Origin: CAWEFA01 sp963808135 | GTDB taxonomy: Bacteria > Bacteroidota > Bacteroidia > Bacteroidales > DTGW01 | Length of the DNA stretch: 64,000 nt | Direction: 5' to 3' | NCBI GenBank assembly: GCA_963808135.1 | Contig: CAWEFA010000078.1 | Location: forward strand, 1-64,000 | In this document: piece after piece, positions 1-9,018 of the stretch | Layout: each line of letters opens with the position of its first letter | How positions within the stretch are numbered: position 1 is the stretch's first letter | Translations under genes and position numbers: made by a program | Notes under the pieces: generated by a model | Databases searched by the model: none | The model's input: only the letters and a program-made list of their open reading frames with translations | Told to the model about the DNA's origin: nothing

Positions 1-612
1 GACACCGACGTCGAGCGCGTTATTTCCACCATCCTCTTCGCCAGCCGCGGCGCGGCGCTCTTCTACTACGGCGACGAGATCGGCATGAAGACGACTCCGC
101 CCACGCGCAAGCAGGATGTTAAAGATCCCATTGGCATTACCGGTTGGCCCAAGGAAAAAGGACGCGACGGCGAGCGCACGCCGATGCAGTGGAACGCGAC
201 CGCCAACGCCGGCTTCACTACCGGTAAGCCCTGGCTACCCGTGCCGCCCAGTGCCGCCACCATCAACGTCGCCGCTGAACAGGACGATCCCGGCTCGCTC
301 TTTAACTGGTACCGCACCCTCATCCGTCTCAAGAAGACCGTTCCGGCATTTGAAAACGGCGCAAACATCATGCTCGACACCGGAAACACAAGAGTCTTGA
401 GCTGGATGCGCCAGGCCCCTGGTGCGCCGCAAGTGGTCGTCAGCGTCAACTTCACCGCTCAGCCACAAACTGTCGACCTGACCATCGGCGGCGTCGGCAT
501 CGAACCCCGCCGCCTGAAGACCCTACTCAAATCCCCCGGCGCCGCCGATCCTGCTTCCCTCAAGTCCATCGCGCTGGGACCTTACGGAGTCTATATCGGA
601 GAACTGTTCTAA
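1..612 (+). CDS. GH13 alpha-glucosidase/trehalose synthase-like protein, C-terminal part (5' cut)
   Basis: The frame is open from base 1, so the gene enters from outside the window and only the last 203 residues are present. Seen: LFYYGDEIGM, typical of the end of the GH13 barrel, then GRDGERTPMQW and SLFNWYRTLIRLKK, typical of oligo-1,6-glucosidase, alpha-glucosidase and trehalose synthase enzymes, then a beta-sandwich C domain ending in GPYGVYIGELF. By family it would hydrolyse or rearrange alpha-glucosides. The catalytic Asp and Glu residues lie upstream and cannot be checked, so the specificity is open. Codon use is GC-rich and unlike everything after 2190, so the gene belongs to a different organism from the rest of the contig. 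Confidence 0.85.
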   Translation, partial: DTDVERVISTILFASRGAALFYYGDEIGMKTTPPTRKQDVKDPIGITGWPKEKGRDGERTPMQWNATANAGFTTGKPWLPVPPSAATINVAAEQDDPGSLFNWYRTLIRLKKTVPAFENGANIMLDTGNTRVLSWMRQAPGAPQVVVSVNFTAQPQTVDLTIGGVGIEPRRLKTLLKSPGAADPASLKSIALGPYGVYIGELF

Positions 613-1577
613 ACGCAGTGCCAACCGCGCTCTGCTCCTATCGCAGCTTTGCGACGGGACAGAGATTCTGGATTCGGCATCGCAATTCGGACCCATCCCG
701 AAGGCCAAGCTCGGCACTCCCGATCCAAGGAGAAAGTTAGTTTTTGTCTGGTGCAGGCTTCAGCCAAGTCGTTGACCTTATTTGATCCGTTGACTTCGGA
801 CGATATAAGCGGCGCTATCCCAGGTCGTTCCCGTCTTCGGTCCACACACTCGGAAAGCCGACTACCTGGTGCAAACCCAGGTACTCGGCCTGCAGGACAT
901 CCGGACAAATCTAGGGTTCTCAAAGCGCTTCGTTACGCCGAGCGATTGTCCGTGTGCGACTGTAGTCGATTCTGTAGCTTTCAGATCCTCAATATCCTAC
1001 AGGGTTAAACAGATGGAGGCAGAGTTCGACCGACGGCGATCCTGTAATTGGTAAGGTACGCGCGAATTTCCACCTTTATTAGCGACAAAGGTTTTCACTC
1101 GCTGGATTGCCAAACCGGGATCACCTCTGCGCCGGTCGGAATGTGAGAGTGCACGTGGTAATTATCGAGCGCTCGCAGATCATCATTGATCGACTGTCTC
1201 TCCGCTTCATGTATGAGTCGCATGCGTGAAATTCGTTCGCAAAAAGGCAGCCAACATAGCTTTGAAAGCTGTGCCGTAAACTGTGCCATGCCGTGCGTGC
1301 CCAATTGTTTCAAATCAGTACCTTAGGCGACCAGATTAGAGTGCTTCCGTGCGGGCTTATTCTAAAGGTAAGTGCTTGATTCTGTGTTGGTGGTCCCCGG
1401 CGGTCCTAGCTCCGGAATACTGATCCGGCGTCAGCCAGCCCGGCCCGCATGACTGCGAGTTTCGCGATGTCGTGCCTAGGCCGGTGTGCAAGAAATGTGC
1501 CGAAAGTGGGGAGTACCACTCAGGTGGAAAGCGGTCAGGAAGATCGTGGTGCTCGGCCTGCCATTGCCCTACAGAAT
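613..1577. other. GC-rich non-coding stretch, nothing recognised
   Basis: Between the GH13 end and the integrase end I find no convincing gene, tRNA or terminator. A 72-codon minus-strand frame at 1095-1313 needs a TTG start and resembles no family I know. A plus-strand frame near 1472 has two CxxC pairs but overlaps the integrase end and has no other support. Because an integrase fragment follows, an attachment site or decayed mobile DNA could lie here, but no direct repeat identifies one. Confidence 0.4.
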
Positions 1578-2189
1578 TCAGTGGACGACCTCGTTGCCAT
1601 TCTCGTCCAGTCCCATCTTCAACCAAGCCTCACGCTGTACTTCATCCAAGCGGTCTTCAGCTTCCTTAATCCAGTGACGGTAGGTCTTGCGGATTTCGTC
1701 AGGCGACGTGCCCACCATGTCCGCCACGTCGTCAACACGCACACCAGCCGAAAGCCACTCAGTGATTCTGTAGTGCCTGAAGCCATGCGGAGTCGTCTTG
1801 ACACCTGCATCCTTGATGGCCTTGTTGACCCGCTCACGCCACTGCGGATATGTGCCGGGGAACGCAGGTTCGCCCAGAGCCTCAAGCTGCTTCGCTAATG
1901 ACTCGCTGATGCGCACCCGGTAGCGTTCATTGGTCTTGGTGCGATTGCCACGAATGACATTTCCCTCAATCACAGGACGTCGGTCCGGTTTCGACAGCCC
2001 GTATTTCTCGGCGTCCTCCTGCGACATGGCGTACTTCATGGCATCGACCAGTGCCATCGCCGTCTCACGCATCAATTGGCACAAGAGTCGGACTTGCCCC
2101 GTGGCGGTCGCCAGAATCTTCTCGACTTGCTTTTTGGTTGGCGGCTTTACTTCCGCCTTCTTGTAGCGGATACGAAACTGTGGATTCAT
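1578..2189 (-). CDS. Tyrosine recombinase/phage integrase, C-terminal catalytic part (truncated)
   Basis: Reading right to left, about 203 residues remain, from MNPQFRIRYKKAEVKPPT to the stop. The catalytic-domain pattern is visible: TPHGFRHYRIT supplies the HxxR pair, DMVGTSPDEIRKTYRHW supplies the nucleophilic Tyr, and Thr sits where XerC/D have the second His of GHS, a substitution common in phage-type integrases. Such enzymes cut and rejoin DNA through a phosphotyrosine intermediate for site-specific integration. The N-terminal arm-binding and core-binding domains are missing because the sequence changes organism at about 2190. The frame stays open beyond 2189 only by chance, antisense to topA. 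The Met at 2189 is probably internal. Confidence 0.8.
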   Translation of the reverse strand: MNPQFRIRYKKAEVKPPTKKQVEKILATATGQVRLLCQLMRETAMALVDAMKYAMSQEDAEKYGLSKPDRRPVIEGNVIRGNRTKTNERYRVRISESLAKQLEALGEPAFPGTYPQWRERVNKAIKDAGVKTTPHGFRHYRITEWLSAGVRVDDVADMVGTSPDEIRKTYRHWIKEAEDRLDEVQREAWLKMGLDENGNEVVH

Positions 2190-2196
2190 CCTGGGG
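2190..2196. other. Contig join between unrelated GC-rich and AT-rich DNA
   Basis: Left of this point the minus strand encodes the middle of an integrase. From 2197 the plus strand encodes the middle of Bacteroidota topoisomerase I (FNEITKEA). Both proteins are cut here, and base composition drops from well above 50% GC to roughly one third. The simplest reading is an assembly chimera. A genuine insertion into topA is unlikely because it would remove the TOPRIM domain of a normally essential enzyme. Confidence 0.8.
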
Positions 2197-4206
2197 TTCA
2201 ATGAAATAACTAAGGAAGCTATAAAAAAAGCAGTACAAAACCCTCGTGAAATAGATAAAAGGCTCGTTGATGCCCAGCAAGCAAGAAGGATACTTGACCG
2301 TTTGGTGGGTTTTGAGCTGTCCCCGATTTTATGGAGAAAAATAAAACCTTCACTTTCAGCAGGCAGGGTACAATCGGTTGCAGTAAGGTTGATAGTTGAT
2401 AGAGAGCGTGAAATTATTGCTTTTAAAGCGGTTTCGATGTATAAAATTACTGCCGTTTTTGAAGTAACCGATACGAACAATAAAAAGGCTTTGCTTGAAT
2501 CAGAATTAAATGAGAAGTTCGATACGAAAGAAAAAGCATGGGATTTTCTTAAGAAATGCATAAAGGCTGAATTCAAAATTACCGATATTATAACAAAGCC
2601 TTCAAAGAAATCGCCGGCGCCGCCTTTTACAACATCAACGCTTCAGCAGGAAGCCAGTCGCAAATTGGGCTTTTCGGTTGCACAAACTATGACAGTTGCC
2701 CAGAAATTATATGAAGCCGGGAAAATTACTTATATGCGTACCGATTCCGTTAACCTTTCGGAAACAGCCCTAAATGCATCGCGTGGCGTAATTTTAAAAA
2801 ATTTTGGCGATAAATATTACCAGTTAAGGCAATATAAAACCAAAACGAAAGGGGCTCAGGAAGCGCATGAAGCCATCAGGCCGGCTTATCTGGAAAATGA
2901 AACAATCCAGGGCAATAACACTGAAAAAAAACTTTATGAACTAATTTGGAAAAGGGCTGTAGCTTCTCAGATGGCTGATGCAGCTTTTGAACGCACTACT
3001 ATTACAATATCTGTTTCGGGAAATCCTTATCATTTTATTTCAACCGGCGAAGTTTTAAAATTCGATGGGTTTTTAAAAGTTTACCACGAATCATCCGATG
3101 ACGAAAGCCATGATGAAGTTAAAGGCCTCTTACCGCCACTGAAAATGAACCAGATATTGAAAATAAAAAATATTGTGGCCACTGAGAAATTTACGCACCA
3201 TTTGCCAAGATATACTGAAGCCAGCCTTGTTAAAAAACTTGAAGAACTTGGAATAGGCCGGCCTTCTACTTATGCGCCGATAATTTCAACCATTCAACAC
3301 CGCGGATATGCTGTTAAAGAAGACAGGCCGGGAATTGAAAGACATTTTAACATCATCCGTTTGGAAAACGGCACTATAACTGAAAAAACGGAAACTGAAA
3401 ATACCGGGGCTGAGAAAGCAAAACTTTTTCCAACAGATATAGGTATGGTAGTGAACGATTACCTGCTTGTTCACTTCAAAGAAATAATGGATTTTAATTT
3501 TACGGCAAATGTGGAGCAGGAATTTGATGAGATTGCTGCAGGTAAATTATTGTGGACTGCCATGATTGACAGATTTTATAACCCGTTTCATACAAAAGTC
3601 CACGATACAACTTTAGACACTGAAATGCCTAAAGGGGAACGGTTATTAGGAAATGATCCGGTTACAAACAAACCTGTTATCGTAAGGATGGGCAAATATG
3701 GGCCAATGGTTCAAATCGGCAATAGCAAGGATACAGAAAAGCCCAGGTACGCGAGGTTGCAAAACGGCCAGTATATTGAAACCATTACTTTTGAGCAGGC
3801 TTTGGATTTGTTTAAATTGCCGATGAAAATCGGGAAATATGAAGATTCTGAAATAGCTGTCGGCATTGGCCGCTTTGGGCCTTATATCCAGCACCAATCG
3901 AAATTCTTTTCTTTAGTCAAAGGCAAAGATGATCCTTACAATATTAATATTGAGAGGGCAATTGAAATCATTGAAGAAAAAAGAAAAAGAGAGAGGGAAA
4001 AAGTAATAAGAACATTTGAAAAAGATACCGACCTTCAAATTTTAAATGGCCGCTGGAGCCCTTATATAGCGTATAAAGGAGAAAATTTTAAAATCCCCAA
4101 GGGCAAAGTTCCATCGGAGCTTTCATTGGAGGATTGTATGGCAATCATCCAGAAAAGCTCCCATACACCAAAAGAAGTTGCAAAAAAGAAAACCAGAAAA
4201 AAATAA
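2197..4206 (+). CDS. topA: DNA topoisomerase I, 5'-truncated
   Basis: Type IA topoisomerase, which relaxes negative supercoils by passing one DNA strand through a covalent break. About 669 residues remain, beginning at FNEITKEA. The N-terminal TOPRIM domain (about 160 residues with the metal-binding acidic residues) is lost at the contig join. Present are DRLVGFELSPILW, SAGRVQSVAVRLIVDRE, and ITYMRTDS with the nucleophilic Tyr codon at 2731-2733. The C-terminal repeats (MGKYGPMVQIG, IGRFGPYIQH, NGRWSPYIAYKG) and Lys-rich tail follow the Bacteroidota form, without zinc ribbons. The gene is followed 70 bases later by the ureohydrolase-like gene and then the T9SS genes. Confidence 0.95.
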   Translation, partial: FNEITKEAIKKAVQNPREIDKRLVDAQQARRILDRLVGFELSPILWRKIKPSLSAGRVQSVAVRLIVDREREIIAFKAVSMYKITAVFEVTDTNNKKALLESELNEKFDTKEKAWDFLKKCIKAEFKITDIITKPSKKSPAPPFTTSTLQQEASRKLGFSVAQTMTVAQKLYEAGKITYMRTDSVNLSETALNASRGVILKNFGDKYYQLRQYKTKTKGAQEAHEAIRPAYLENETIQGNNTEKKLYELIWKRAVASQMADAAFERTTITISVSGNPYHFISTGEVLKFDGFLKVYHESSDDESHDEVKGLLPPLKMNQILKIKNIVATEKFTHHLPRYTEASLVKKLEELGIGRPSTYAPIISTIQHRGYAVKEDRPGIERHFNIIRLENGTITEKTETENTGAEKAKLFPTDIGMVVNDYLLVHFKEIMDFNFTANVEQEFDEIAAGKLLWTAMIDRFYNPFHTKVHDTTLDTEMPKGERLLGNDPVTNKPVIVRMGKYGPMVQIGNSKDTEKPRYARLQNGQYIETITFEQALDLFKLPMKIGKYEDSEIAVGIGRFGPYIQHQSKFFSLVKGKDDPYNINIERAIEIIEEKRKREREKVIRTFEKDTDLQILNGRWSPYIAYKGENFKIPKGKVPSELSLEDCMAIIQKSSHTPKEVAKKKTRKK

Positions 4207-4276
4207 TGATATTTTAATTTAGGTAATTTCTTAGGTACAAATAAAAACCAGCATTTTAAAAATAAAATTGCGAATT

Positions 4277-5428
4277 ATGTTACTGAAAAATTATTTTGAT
4301 CCGGTATCATTAGAAAGCCCTGACGAAAATATTTTAAATAACGAGGATATTTTTTGCAGGCATATTTATATACATACAACCAATAATCCCATTGAAAAAT
4401 TAAATAATTATAAAATTGCATTAATCGGCGTTCCTGAAGGGAGAGGAGCTTCAACAGACGGAATTGAAATGGCAACCGATTTGGTTCGTGATAAATTATA
4501 TCAGCTTAATTTTTTTGAAAAGGATTTACCTATAATTGACCTTGGAAACCTGAAACCCGGCAAAGAATTAAAAGACACATATTTTGGCCTACGCGATGTA
4601 GTGCTTGAATTGCTATCCTTCAATATTCTGCCGGTTATCATTGGAGGAAGCCAGGATTTAACTTATGGATTATTCCTGGCTTTTGAGTACTTAAAAAAGC
4701 CCTATACGCTAACAACAGTTGATTATACAATTGATATTGCGTTTGAAACTTATAATAACATTACTTTCAAAAATTATTTAAATTCAATTATTCTCGAGAA
4801 TAAAAATTTATTTGAATACCTGAATATTGGACAACAGGCTTGTTTTACAAGGAACATTAATAATGATTTAATGGAAAACCTTTTTCATGAGAGCGTAAGG
4901 TTGGGGTTAATAAGAAAAAATATAGATATAACAGAACCTTATTTACGCGATTCAACGATATTAAGTATTGATTTTTCTTCCATAAAACATGCCGATGCGC
5001 CTGGCCAGGCAGTATCGTCACCAAATGGCTTTAGCGCTGAAGATATTTGTCAGATAGCCCGCTATGCTGGTTTCGGTGATAATTTAAAAGTGGTAGGATT
5101 ATTTGATATTTGTCCGTTTTTCGACCAAAACAATGTTACAAGCAATTTAGCTGCACAGGTAATCTGGTATTTTTTAGAAGGATATTCACATAGAATAAAT
5201 GAAATCCCTTTAGAAAATCCTGAAGAATTCAGGAAATTTATTATTTCTTACGATAAATCCAACACGCTTGTTTTTTATAAAAGTCTTCTTACAAATCGTT
5301 GGTGGTGCGAAGTGCCGGGCGTTGGTTCAAAATCGCATATTATTGCTTGTTCCGAGGCTGATTATAAAGCTGCCGGCAAAAATGAAATTCCCGACAGATG
5401 GATAAAAATATTAAAAAAAATAAACTAG
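4277..5428 (+). CDS. Ureohydrolase (arginase/formimidoylglutamase)-fold protein with altered metal site
   Basis: A 383-residue member of the arginase/agmatinase/formimidoylglutamase fold, using the ATG at 4277 rather than a TTG nine bases earlier. The fold's landmarks are recognisable: IGVPEGRGAS near residue 50, GGSQDLTYG near 123, VDYTIDI near 148, and SIDFSSIKHADAPG near 230. In active enzymes these are GGxH, DxHxD and DxDxxDP and hold two Mn ions. Here the first His is Gln, the DxHxD His is missing and the last motif keeps a single Asp. Classical binuclear catalysis therefore looks unlikely. As I recall, Bacteroidota genomes often carry such a gene next to porP/gldK, so it may have a structural or altered role rather than being a decaying copy. 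Confidence 0.8.
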   Translation: MLLKNYFDPVSLESPDENILNNEDIFCRHIYIHTTNNPIEKLNNYKIALIGVPEGRGASTDGIEMATDLVRDKLYQLNFFEKDLPIIDLGNLKPGKELKDTYFGLRDVVLELLSFNILPVIIGGSQDLTYGLFLAFEYLKKPYTLTTVDYTIDIAFETYNNITFKNYLNSIILENKNLFEYLNIGQQACFTRNINNDLMENLFHESVRLGLIRKNIDITEPYLRDSTILSIDFSSIKHADAPGQAVSSPNGFSAEDICQIARYAGFGDNLKVVGLFDICPFFDQNNVTSNLAAQVIWYFLEGYSHRINEIPLENPEEFRKFIISYDKSNTLVFYKSLLTNRWWCEVPGVGSKSHIIACSEADYKAAGKNEIPDRWIKILKKIN

Positions 5429-5580
5429 TTTTAATTTATCACGTAATAATTGTACTTTTCAAGCCGTTTACAACATTAATATTTTTTATATATATGGGGT
5501 TTTCTGAAAAACTTTTGCTCAAAAGCTCAATAAACATCAAATATTGAAAATGTAAATTTTTTATATTTATTTTAAAATGA

Positions 5581-5588
5581 TATATTTG
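5581..5588 (+). promoter_or_regulatory. Candidate Bacteroidota -7 box for porP-gld operon
   Basis: TATATTTG matches the Bacteroidota -7 consensus TAnnTTTG, 54 bases before the ATG at 5643. No TTG lies at the ideal upstream spacing, so support is partial. Its position inside the upstream extension of the open frame argues that porP does not start at 5577. Confidence 0.4.
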
Positions 5589-5642
5589 TCATATTTATGT
5601 TTGGTAAAATACATTTTGAGCTTTAAAAGTTTTTCAATCTTA

Positions 5643-6599
5643 ATGAAAAAACTTACATTTATATATGTAAATTTATTTGTTGCTTTTAATATTTTTGGAC
5701 AACAAGATATGCAGTACACCCATAACATGTTTAACCAAATGACAGTTAACCCAGGTTTTGCCGGCAGCATGGATATGGTAGATATTAATTTGTTGAACAG
5801 ACTCCAATGGATGGGCATAACTGGCGCTCCTACATCTTATATATTTAGCGCCAATGCCCCGTTTAAGCTTTTTGACGCATCTCATGGCATTGGGATTGAT
5901 ATATCTGATGATAAAATGCCTTTTCAAAGCAACCTTGATGGTAAACTATCGTATGCCTACAGGTCGAAGGTTAAATTTGGCGACGGAATGTTAGGAATTG
6001 GATTAAGCCTTGGATTTTTATATTCTAAATGGGATTTAAGCAAATTAAATTATAGTAATTTTTATACAAGTCCAGTTAATGATCCTTATATTCCAAGTGG
6101 CAGCGAAAAGCCAATGATATTTGATTTAGGCGCAGGGTTATATTATAAAACGGAGAAATTATATATGGGAATTTCCAGTACGCATATTTTTACCAGTAAT
6201 TATAAATTTTCAACTGTGACAGGTATTTCTTATTATATGGTTCCCAATTATTATATTACTGCCGGTTATACGTATCAACTGCCCAATCCAATGTTCGAAT
6301 TGGTGCCTTCATTTTTCATTCAAAGTATAGGCAGTTCTTCAACAATGTTAACTTTTAATACAAACCTGGTGTATAACAACCGTGTATGGGGCGGCATTTC
6401 ATACAGGGCAGGCGAAGCGGTATCCGTATTATTCGGCCTTGAACTATTAACTGGTGTTCGATTTGGGGCTGCCTACGATTACGATACAAACGAAATAAGT
6501 AAAGTTTCTAATGGAAGCCTTGAGGTTATTGTCATGTATTGTTTTAAACTTAAAAAAGAAAGGCTTCCTCAACGATATAAAAGTATTAGATTTTTATAA
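5643..6599 (+). CDS. porP: PorP/SprF-family type IX secretion outer-membrane protein
   Basis: A 318-residue protein of the PorP/SprF family. The chosen start gives a signal peptide (MKKLTFIYVNLFVAF..FGQQ). The mature N-terminus QDMQYTHNMFNQMTVNPGFAG is the family hallmark (QxxQYxxxMxNxxxxNPAYAG). The remainder alternates aromatic and glycine-rich beta strands, as expected of an outer-membrane barrel. PorP-like proteins work with the GldK/GldN ring of the T9SS or anchor secreted adhesins. It heads the run porP-gldK-gldL-gldM-gldN, the standard order. The in-frame start at 5577 was rejected because it would hide the signal peptide behind a hydrophobic extension. Confidence 0.9.
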   Translation: MKKLTFIYVNLFVAFNIFGQQDMQYTHNMFNQMTVNPGFAGSMDMVDINLLNRLQWMGITGAPTSYIFSANAPFKLFDASHGIGIDISDDKMPFQSNLDGKLSYAYRSKVKFGDGMLGIGLSLGFLYSKWDLSKLNYSNFYTSPVNDPYIPSGSEKPMIFDLGAGLYYKTEKLYMGISSTHIFTSNYKFSTVTGISYYMVPNYYITAGYTYQLPNPMFELVPSFFIQSIGSSSTMLTFNTNLVYNNRVWGGISYRAGEAVSVLFGLELLTGVRFGAAYDYDTNEISKVSNGSLEVIVMYCFKLKKERLPQRYKSIRFL

Positions 6600-6673
6600 A
6601 AAATTTTATTTTTAAAAAAATATATTTAATTTTAAGTTCTTTTGTGCATTTGAAACATTATAACACTATTGTT

Positions 6674-8005
6674 ATGAAAAAGATATTATATTTTTCCGCA
6701 CTAATAGCTATATTAAGTAGCTGTGGCAGTTCAAATAATGGAGAACTCACAGGTGTCCAGGGCAGAAAAAAGTATTTTGAACCTGAGCCTTATGGAATGG
6801 TTTTTATTCCTCAGGGAAGCTTCAATATGGGAGCAAGCGACCAAGATGTTGCCTGGGCCCAGAACAATCTTTCTAAAACAGTTACATTAGATGCATTCTG
6901 GATGGATGAAACCGAAATTACAAACAACAAATACAGGCAATTTGTTTTTTGGGTTCGTGATTCCATTATGCGCAGGATGCTTGGGGAACAAATCGAGGAT
7001 TTTGTAATTTCAGAAGATGAATTAGGAAATCCTATCGATCCGCCTTATTTAAACTGGGAAACGAAAATCGATCCTCAGGATGAAGAACAAAGTACAATTT
7101 TAAATGAATTGTATTTACCTGAACAAGAAAGGTTTTTCCGTAGGAAAGAGATAGATACCAGAAAATTAAATTACGAATATTATTGGATTGACCTTAAACA
7201 GGCAGCACAAAAAGCAAACCGATATAATTTTGATACTAAACAATATCAGGGTTATGTAATCAACAACAGGGGTGAAAAAATTGAAATCACAAATAGGTCA
7301 TCTTTCGTTTTTCAGGACGTAATAAATGTATATCCTGATACACTTTGTTGGGTGGCAGATTTTACTTATTCTTATAACGAACCTTACACAACAATGTATT
7401 TTTGTCATCCTGCTTTTGATAATTATCCGGTTGTTGGTGTAAGCTGGAAGCAGGCAACTGCTTTCTGTATTTGGAGGACACAATTATTAAACAGGAAATT
7501 ACAGGAAGAAGGCGAGTATTTAGTTAACGATTATAGGTTGCCAACAGAATCGGAATGGGAATATGCAGCCCGTGGCGGTCTTGCTCTTTCAATGTATCCA
7601 TGGGGAGGGATGTATACAAGGAATAACGAAGGATGTTTTCTTGCCAATTTTAAACCTTTGAGAGGAAATTATACCGATGATGGAGGTAGCATTACAGTCA
7701 GGGTTGGTTCATATGAGCCAAATGAATATGGCCTGTTTGATATGGCAGGAAATGCCGCTGAATGGACGTCTAGCGCTTATGATGAATCGGCATATGTATA
7801 TACGCATGATTTTAATCCCGACTATAAATACAATGCATTACCTGATGATCCTCCTGCATTAAAAAGAAAAGTTGTCAGAGGAGGCTCATGGAAAGACATC
7901 GGGTACTATTTACAGGTAAGTACAAGGTCATATGAATACCAGGACACTGCTAAATCATACATTGGTTTCAGATGTGTACGTTCATACTTGGGAAATAGCC
8001 AATAA
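6674..8005 (+). CDS. gldK: GldK/PorK T9SS outer-membrane ring lipoprotein
   Basis: A 443-residue lipoprotein. The start at 6674 gives MKKILYFSALIAILSSCGSS with lipobox LSSC; the ATG 30 bases upstream only adds a polar extension. The mature part has the formylglycine-generating-enzyme/sulfatase-modifying fold: MVFIPQGSFNMGAS, DETEITNNKYRQFV, YRLPTESEWEYAARGG, GLFDMAGNAAEWTSS, and VVRGGSWKD with GFRCVRS at the end. GldK/PorK uses this fold structurally and builds, with GldN, the large periplasmic ring of the type IX secretion system under the outer membrane. It lies between porP and gldL in the conserved operon. Confidence 0.95.
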   Translation: MKKILYFSALIAILSSCGSSNNGELTGVQGRKKYFEPEPYGMVFIPQGSFNMGASDQDVAWAQNNLSKTVTLDAFWMDETEITNNKYRQFVFWVRDSIMRRMLGEQIEDFVISEDELGNPIDPPYLNWETKIDPQDEEQSTILNELYLPEQERFFRRKEIDTRKLNYEYYWIDLKQAAQKANRYNFDTKQYQGYVINNRGEKIEITNRSSFVFQDVINVYPDTLCWVADFTYSYNEPYTTMYFCHPAFDNYPVVGVSWKQATAFCIWRTQLLNRKLQEEGEYLVNDYRLPTESEWEYAARGGLALSMYPWGGMYTRNNEGCFLANFKPLRGNYTDDGGSITVRVGSYEPNEYGLFDMAGNAAEWTSSAYDESAYVYTHDFNPDYKYNALPDDPPALKRKVVRGGSWKDIGYYLQVSTRSYEYQDTAKSYIGFRCVRSYLGNSQ

Positions 8006-8032
8006 CAAACTTAATAACATATTTAATTTAAG

Positions 8033-8998
8033 ATGACTTTATCAGAAATAGTCCAAACGTCGAGTTGGAAAAATTTTATGGCAAAGCTTTATGGCTTTGG
8101 GGCATCAGTTGTAATTATTGGCGCAATGTTTAAAATTATGCACTGGCCATTAGCCGGTTTTATGATTACCTGCGGCCTCAGTACCGAAGCAATAATATTT
8201 TTCTTTTCAGCATTTGAACCGTTGCATGAAGAAGTTGACTGGACATTGGTTTATCCTGAATTAGCCGGCATTACCGATGACGATGAAATGGAAAACTATA
8301 AAGATAGCATTACAAGCAACCGTGGAAATGTTGTATTAGAAAAATTTGAAAACTTATTTGAACAATCGACATTAAGCCCGGAGATTTTGGAAAAATTAGG
8401 GGAAGGTTTTGTTAAACTTGGCAATACTACTAAAAACTTATCAGATATTGCAGATGCTACTGCAGCAACCCAGTCATTTACGAACAATTTTAAAAATGCT
8501 GCGCAAAAGCTCGACCTAATGACAAACTCATATTCTGAAAATTCAGAAGTATTAAGGGATTCTATTAGTTCCTTATCTTCTACGTATCAAAAAACTGCTG
8601 CTGTTATTGAAAAAACAGGAATGGATATATCACAACAAGTTGAAAAATCTGGCAGTGAAATGGCAGGCTCTTATCAAAAGCTTACGGATTCTATTGCTAA
8701 TTACTCAACTTCAGTGGGGGATAGTGGGAAAATATACAAAACCAATATCGAGAAAATGAACAAAAGCTTAGGCGAATTAAATACACTCTATGAACTGCAA
8801 TTAAAGGAAAATGCGCAATATGTAAAAAATAACGAAAAACTTTATTCAGGTTTAGATACAATTCTGAAAAATTTAAACGATTCAGTATCAGAAACAAAGA
8901 GATATAAAGATGAGATTGTTAAGCTGAGCGACAATTTAACAGCATTGAACAATATTTATGGAAACATGCTTTCAGCAATGAATTTTAATAAAAAATAG
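8033..8998 (+). CDS. gldL: GldL/PorL T9SS inner-membrane motor protein
   Basis: A 321-residue protein with two closely spaced transmembrane helices at about residues 19-36 and 41-60 (FGASVVIIGAMFKIMHWPL, then GFMITCGLSTEAIIFFF). A long, mostly helical cytoplasmic tail of coiled-coil character follows. Glu52 in the second helix corresponds to the protonatable Glu described for GldL motors. Five GldL subunits around two GldM helices form the proton-driven rotary motor that powers type IX secretion and gliding. gldM follows after 20 bases behind an unusually strong Shine-Dalgarno-like GGAGGAGG. Confidence 0.95.
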   Translation: MTLSEIVQTSSWKNFMAKLYGFGASVVIIGAMFKIMHWPLAGFMITCGLSTEAIIFFFSAFEPLHEEVDWTLVYPELAGITDDDEMENYKDSITSNRGNVVLEKFENLFEQSTLSPEILEKLGEGFVKLGNTTKNLSDIADATAATQSFTNNFKNAAQKLDLMTNSYSENSEVLRDSISSLSSTYQKTAAVIEKTGMDISQQVEKSGSEMAGSYQKLTDSIANYSTSVGDSGKIYKTNIEKMNKSLGELNTLYELQLKENAQYVKNNEKLYSGLDTILKNLNDSVSETKRYKDEIVKLSDNLTALNNIYGNMLSAMNFNKK

Positions 8999-9018
8999 GA
9001 GGAGGAATAATTTAATAT

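Noticed and set aside
66..455. 129-codon minus-strand frame
   Set aside because: It is antisense to the clearly conserved GH13 end; GC-rich DNA gives long chance frames.
1095..1313. 72-codon minus-strand frame in the GC-rich segment
   Set aside because: It needs a TTG start, has no clear ribosome site and resembles no family I can name.
1449..1898. 149-codon plus-strand frame
   Set aside because: It lies antisense to the integrase catalytic domain, which has real motifs.
1578..2576. 332-codon integrase frame extending into the AT-rich side
   Set aside because: Residues upstream of the Met at 2189 are translated from the antisense strand of topA and are not part of the integrase.
5577..5642. 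Upstream start for porP
   Set aside because: It would bury the signal peptide and place a TAnnTTTG box inside the coding region.
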